Part shown: positions 6,615 to 8,502 of the stretch, in pieces
How the letters are laid out: each line of letters starts with the position of its first letter
How positions within the stretch are numbered: position 1 is the stretch's first letter
Assembly (NCBI GenBank): GCA_945873675.1
Contig: CAMCEP010000108.1
Span: 1 to 8,502 of the forward strand
Reading direction: 5' to 3'
Source: Asaia bogorensis
Lineage (GTDB): Bacteria > Pseudomonadota > Alphaproteobacteria > Acetobacterales > Acetobacteraceae
Length of the DNA: 8,502 nucleotides
Translations under genes and position numbers: made by a program
Notes under the pieces: model-generated
What the model was told of the DNA's origin: nothing
The model's database searches: none
Seen by the model: the letters and a program-made list of their open reading frames with translations, nothing else

Positions 6615-7403
6615 TTAGTCGCGCCCCTCATCCGGAATGGCGAGCCTTGTGCCGCAAGCCTTGCAATGCACCGCATCCGGATCATGGCGTTGCAGCCCGC
6701 AGCTTGGGCAGGGAAAGCGTACCTTGCGCGGGCGAAACAGCGCCTGCGCAAGGCGCAAAAACAGCGTCACACCACAAATCATGATGAAGACGGAAAGCAT
6801 TTTGCCGAATTTGCCTTCCAGCGTGATGTCACCAAACCCGGTCGTGGTCAGCGCCGTCACGGTGAAATAAAGCGCATCGGCGTAATCGGCGATTTTCGGA
6901 TTGATGCTGCGCTGCGTTTCATACACCAGCGCGGTCATGACAAAAACGAAAACCGCCAGATGCACGCCAGCAATCAGCGCTTCTTCATGCCGGCGGAAGA
7001 AGGGCATATCCTCCCGCAATTCCATCAGCGTGCGATAGGTATGCAATAGCCTGAGCGTGCGCAGCACCCTCAGGAAGGCAAAGCCCTCCCCGGCGAGCGG
7101 TGCCAGGAAGGACAGCACCGCAACCAGATCAATCAGGCTTGAAAACGTCAGCGCCTGACGCCCCGGCGCGCGATGCGCCGCCAGATGCGCGGCAAATTCA
7201 GCGGCCAGGATCAAGCCGATCGCCACATCCACCATGCCAATCCAGGGCTCACGTGGCAGAAAGGATGTGCTGATCACGAAAAGCAGCGTCAGCAGATCAA
7301 AGACTATGATCCCATAGCGAAAGCGCCGCGCGGTTGCGGAACTGCCGAAGTAAAGCTCCCGAAGCTTGCGGCGCCAGCCCTGAAACTGCACCACCCCGGT
7401 CAT
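6615..7403 (-). CDS. Voltage-gated-type potassium/cation channel with C-terminal zinc ribbon
   Basis: A 262-residue inner-membrane protein with the S1-S6 layout of the ion-channel superfamily. Hydrophobic segments lie at about 31-48, 57-77 and 87-104. An S4-like helix at 108-130 carries regularly spaced arginines (R112, R115, R118, R124: FLRVLRTLRLLHTYR). S5 is at about 141-160, and a pore helix leads to the filter TTTGFGD (186-192), with S6 at 196-218. GFGD is a K+-channel-type filter. After S6 a short tail holds CPSC (C232, C235) and CKAC (C247, C250), a four-cysteine zinc-ribbon knuckle in the cytoplasm. The ATG at 7403 lies 12 bp after the dehydrogenase stop and lacks a clear Shine-Dalgarno sequence, so expression may depend on coupling with the upstream gene. 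Why it follows fatty-acid oxidation genes is unknown. Confidence 0.88.
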   Translation of the reverse strand: MTGVVQFQGWRRKLRELYFGSSATARRFRYGIIVFDLLTLLFVISTSFLPREPWIGMVDVAIGLILAAEFAAHLAAHRAPGRQALTFSSLIDLVAVLSFLAPLAGEGFAFLRVLRTLRLLHTYRTLMELREDMPFFRRHEEALIAGVHLAVFVFVMTALVYETQRSINPKIADYADALYFTVTALTTTGFGDITLEGKFGKMLSVFIMICGVTLFLRLAQALFRPRKVRFPCPSCGLQRHDPDAVHCKACGTRLAIPDEGRD

Positions 7404-7415
7404 CGTGCAGGCGCG

Positions 7416-8294
7416 TCAGCGGGTCGGCGTAGGCGGTGTGGTGCTGTAGTCGTAGAATCCGCGCCCGGATTTCCGCCCATACCAGCCGGCTTCGACATAT
7501 TTCGCGAGCAAGGGCGAAGGCCGATACTTGGAATCGCCCAAGCCTTCATGCAGCACCTTCATCACGGAATAGAGCGTATCCAGGCCCACAAAATCCGCGA
7601 GTTCCAAAGGACCCATCGGGTGATTGGCGCCAAGCTTCATGCCGGCATCAATTGCCGCCACATCGCCCACACCTTCCATCAGCGCCTGAATCGCCTCATT
7701 GATCATGGGACACAGGATACGGTTGACGACAAAGCCCGGCCAATCCTGCGCCATGACCGGCGCCTTGCCCATGCGCTTCGCCAGCGCTTCCACTGCCTGA
7801 TAGGTGGCGTCTTCCGTCGCGAGCCCACGAATGATCTCAACCAGCTTCATCATCGGCACAGGGTTGAAGAAATGCATGCCGATGAAGCGGCCTGGCCGAT
7901 CGGTTGCCGCTGCCAGCCGCGTGATCGGGATAGATGATGTATTGGACGCCAAAAAAGCATCCGGCTTCAGCACCGGGCAAAGGGAAGCGAAGATCTTTTT
8001 CTTGATCTCCTCATTCTCCGTCGCGGCTTCGATCACCATGTCGCAATCGGCGAAGGCGCTGTTATCGGTCGCCGTCACAATGCGCGCCAAGGCGGCATCG
8101 CGATCAACGCTGCTGACACTGCCCTTGCTCACTTGCCGGTCCATATTCTTCGCCATGGTCGCCAGCGCGCGGTCCAGCGCCTGCTGCTGCACATCCATCA
8201 GCACCACCGGAATGCCGGAAAGCGCTGCCACATGGGCAATGCCATTGCCCATCAGCCCCGCGCCAATCACGCCGAGTTTATTGATTGCCGCCAT
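7416..8294 (-). CDS. hbdA: 3-hydroxybutyryl-CoA dehydrogenase
   Basis: This enzyme interconverts (S)-3-hydroxyacyl-CoA and 3-oxoacyl-CoA with NAD(P)H in beta-oxidation, butyrate or storage-polymer metabolism. The 292-residue protein has an N-terminal Rossmann fold with GAGLMG (G11, G13, G16), then D35 in VLMDV. The catalytic set is intact: S120 in SNTSS, H141 in HFFNP, E153 in LVEII and N191 in VNRIL, with the same spacing as in the human enzyme (S137, H158, E170, N208). The C-terminal dimerisation domain contains GANHPMGPLELADFVGLD and ends with the typical RKSGRGFYDY. The ATG at 8294 is preferred over one at 8315 because AGGAG lies 8 bases before it. It follows etfA by 65 bp, an arrangement common in alphaproteobacteria, where ETF accepts electrons from acyl-CoA dehydrogenases of the same pathway. 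Confidence 0.95.
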   Translation of the reverse strand: MAAINKLGVIGAGLMGNGIAHVAALSGIPVVLMDVQQQALDRALATMAKNMDRQVSKGSVSSVDRDAALARIVTATDNSAFADCDMVIEAATENEEIKKKIFASLCPVLKPDAFLASNTSSIPITRLAAATDRPGRFIGMHFFNPVPMMKLVEIIRGLATEDATYQAVEALAKRMGKAPVMAQDWPGFVVNRILCPMINEAIQALMEGVGDVAAIDAGMKLGANHPMGPLELADFVGLDTLYSVMKVLHEGLGDSKYRPSPLLAKYVEAGWYGRKSGRGFYDYSTTPPTPTR

Positions 8295-8302
8295 GATGGA
8301 TG

Positions 8303-8307
8303 CTCCT
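8303..8307 (-). promoter_or_regulatory. Ribosome binding site of the hydroxybutyryl-CoA dehydrogenase gene
   Basis: AGGAG on the minus strand with an 8-base spacer to the ATG at 8294. It decides that start; an in-frame ATG at 8315 lies upstream of this site and would add 7 residues with no family counterpart. Confidence 0.7.
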
Positions 8308-8320
8308 GTTAACATGCGTA

Positions 8321-8351
8321 ATGGGGGCGCTGATCAAGCGGGCACCCCCAT
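8321..8351. other. Strong intergenic hairpin between etfA and the dehydrogenase gene
   Basis: ATGGGGG (8321-8327) pairs perfectly with CCCCCAT (8345-8351). Inside, CGCT (8328-8331) pairs with AGCG (8337-8340) around the loop GATCA (8332-8336), leaving a 4-base GGCA bulge (8341-8344). The result is an 11-bp interrupted, G+C-rich stem. No T-run follows in either direction, so it is not a classical intrinsic terminator. On the etfA-hbdA transcript it would lie just after the etfA stop and about 13 bases before the dehydrogenase ribosome binding site. An mRNA-stability, processing or attenuation role is inferred. Confidence 0.5.
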
Positions 8352-8359
8352 CAGGCAAA

Positions 8360-8502
8360 TCACTTCTTGTCGAGTTCGGCTTCCAATTCCGGCATGGCCT
8401 TGAACAGATCGGCCACCAGCCCGTAATCGGCCACTTGGAAAATCGGCGCTTCTTCATCCTTGTTGATGGCGACGATCACCTTGCTGTCCTTCATGCCGGC
8501 CA
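8360..8502 (-). CDS. etfA: Electron transfer flavoprotein subunit alpha, C-terminal fragment
   Basis: Only the last 46 codons are present; the gene enters from the right edge. ETF-alpha binds FAD and, with ETF-beta, carries electrons from acyl-CoA dehydrogenases to the quinone pool through ETF-quinone oxidoreductase. The readable tail starts AGMKDSKVIVAINKDEEAP and continues IFQVADYGLVADLFKAMPEL, a highly conserved ETF-alpha C-terminus that forms part of the FAD domain and is nearly the same in mitochondria. The protein ends ELDKK and the stop is TGA at 8362-8360. The dehydrogenase gene follows 65 bp downstream in the same direction, and etfB would be expected just outside the window on the right. 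Confidence 0.95.
   Translation of the reverse strand, partial: AGMKDSKVIVAINKDEEAPIFQVADYGLVADLFKAMPELEAELDKK

Noticed and set aside
8321..8351. Intrinsic terminator after etfA
   Set aside because: The stem is strong, but no T-run follows on either strand and the co-directional dehydrogenase gene begins shortly after. It is kept as a hairpin of unknown role.

Overview
The window is about 60% G+C with tightly packed genes. It looks like a chromosomal metabolic region of an alphaproteobacterium, plausibly an acetic-acid-bacteria or Rhodospirillales-type lineage. That placement is inferred from remembered family resemblance of the proteins, not from a search. I see no mobile element, tRNA, rRNA, CRISPR array or phage gene, and base composition looks even throughout.

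Left block (1-4876, all minus strand, read right to left): five genes packed like one operon. They are a crotonase-fold protein of the ECHDC3 type, an AMP-dependent acyl-CoA ligase, an M20 dipeptidase, a DapA-superfamily lyase/aldolase, and the first 37 codons of a Bcr/CflA-type MFS exporter cut by the window edge. Junctions are 5-bp gap, 4-bp overlap (ATGA), about 17-bp gap and 4-bp gap, so co-transcription and translational coupling are likely. The set suggests uptake or processing of an amino-acid or peptide-derived acid, but the substrate cannot be read from the sequence.

Middle (4877-6606): a 66-bp divergent intergenic region separates that operon from a plus-strand pair. The pair is a cysteine-less AhpD/carboxymuconolactone-decarboxylase-like protein followed 8 bp later by a class IV (branched-chain type) aminotransferase.

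Right block (6615-8502, minus strand, read right to left): the 3' end of etfA (electron transfer flavoprotein alpha), a 3-hydroxybutyryl-CoA dehydrogenase, and a small voltage-gated-type cation channel with a C-terminal zinc ribbon. The ETF and dehydrogenase genes fit fatty-acid or acyl-CoA oxidation. A strong hairpin sits between etfA and the dehydrogenase gene. The aminotransferase and channel genes converge with only 8 bp between their stops and no visible terminator.

Most of the window is ordinary acyl-CoA and amino-acid metabolism. The points most worth a second look are the crotonase protein without either catalytic glutamate, the DapA-like enzyme with an altered active site, the zinc-ribbon channel, and two RNA hairpin candidates. 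I did not find convincing evidence of a wholly new system.
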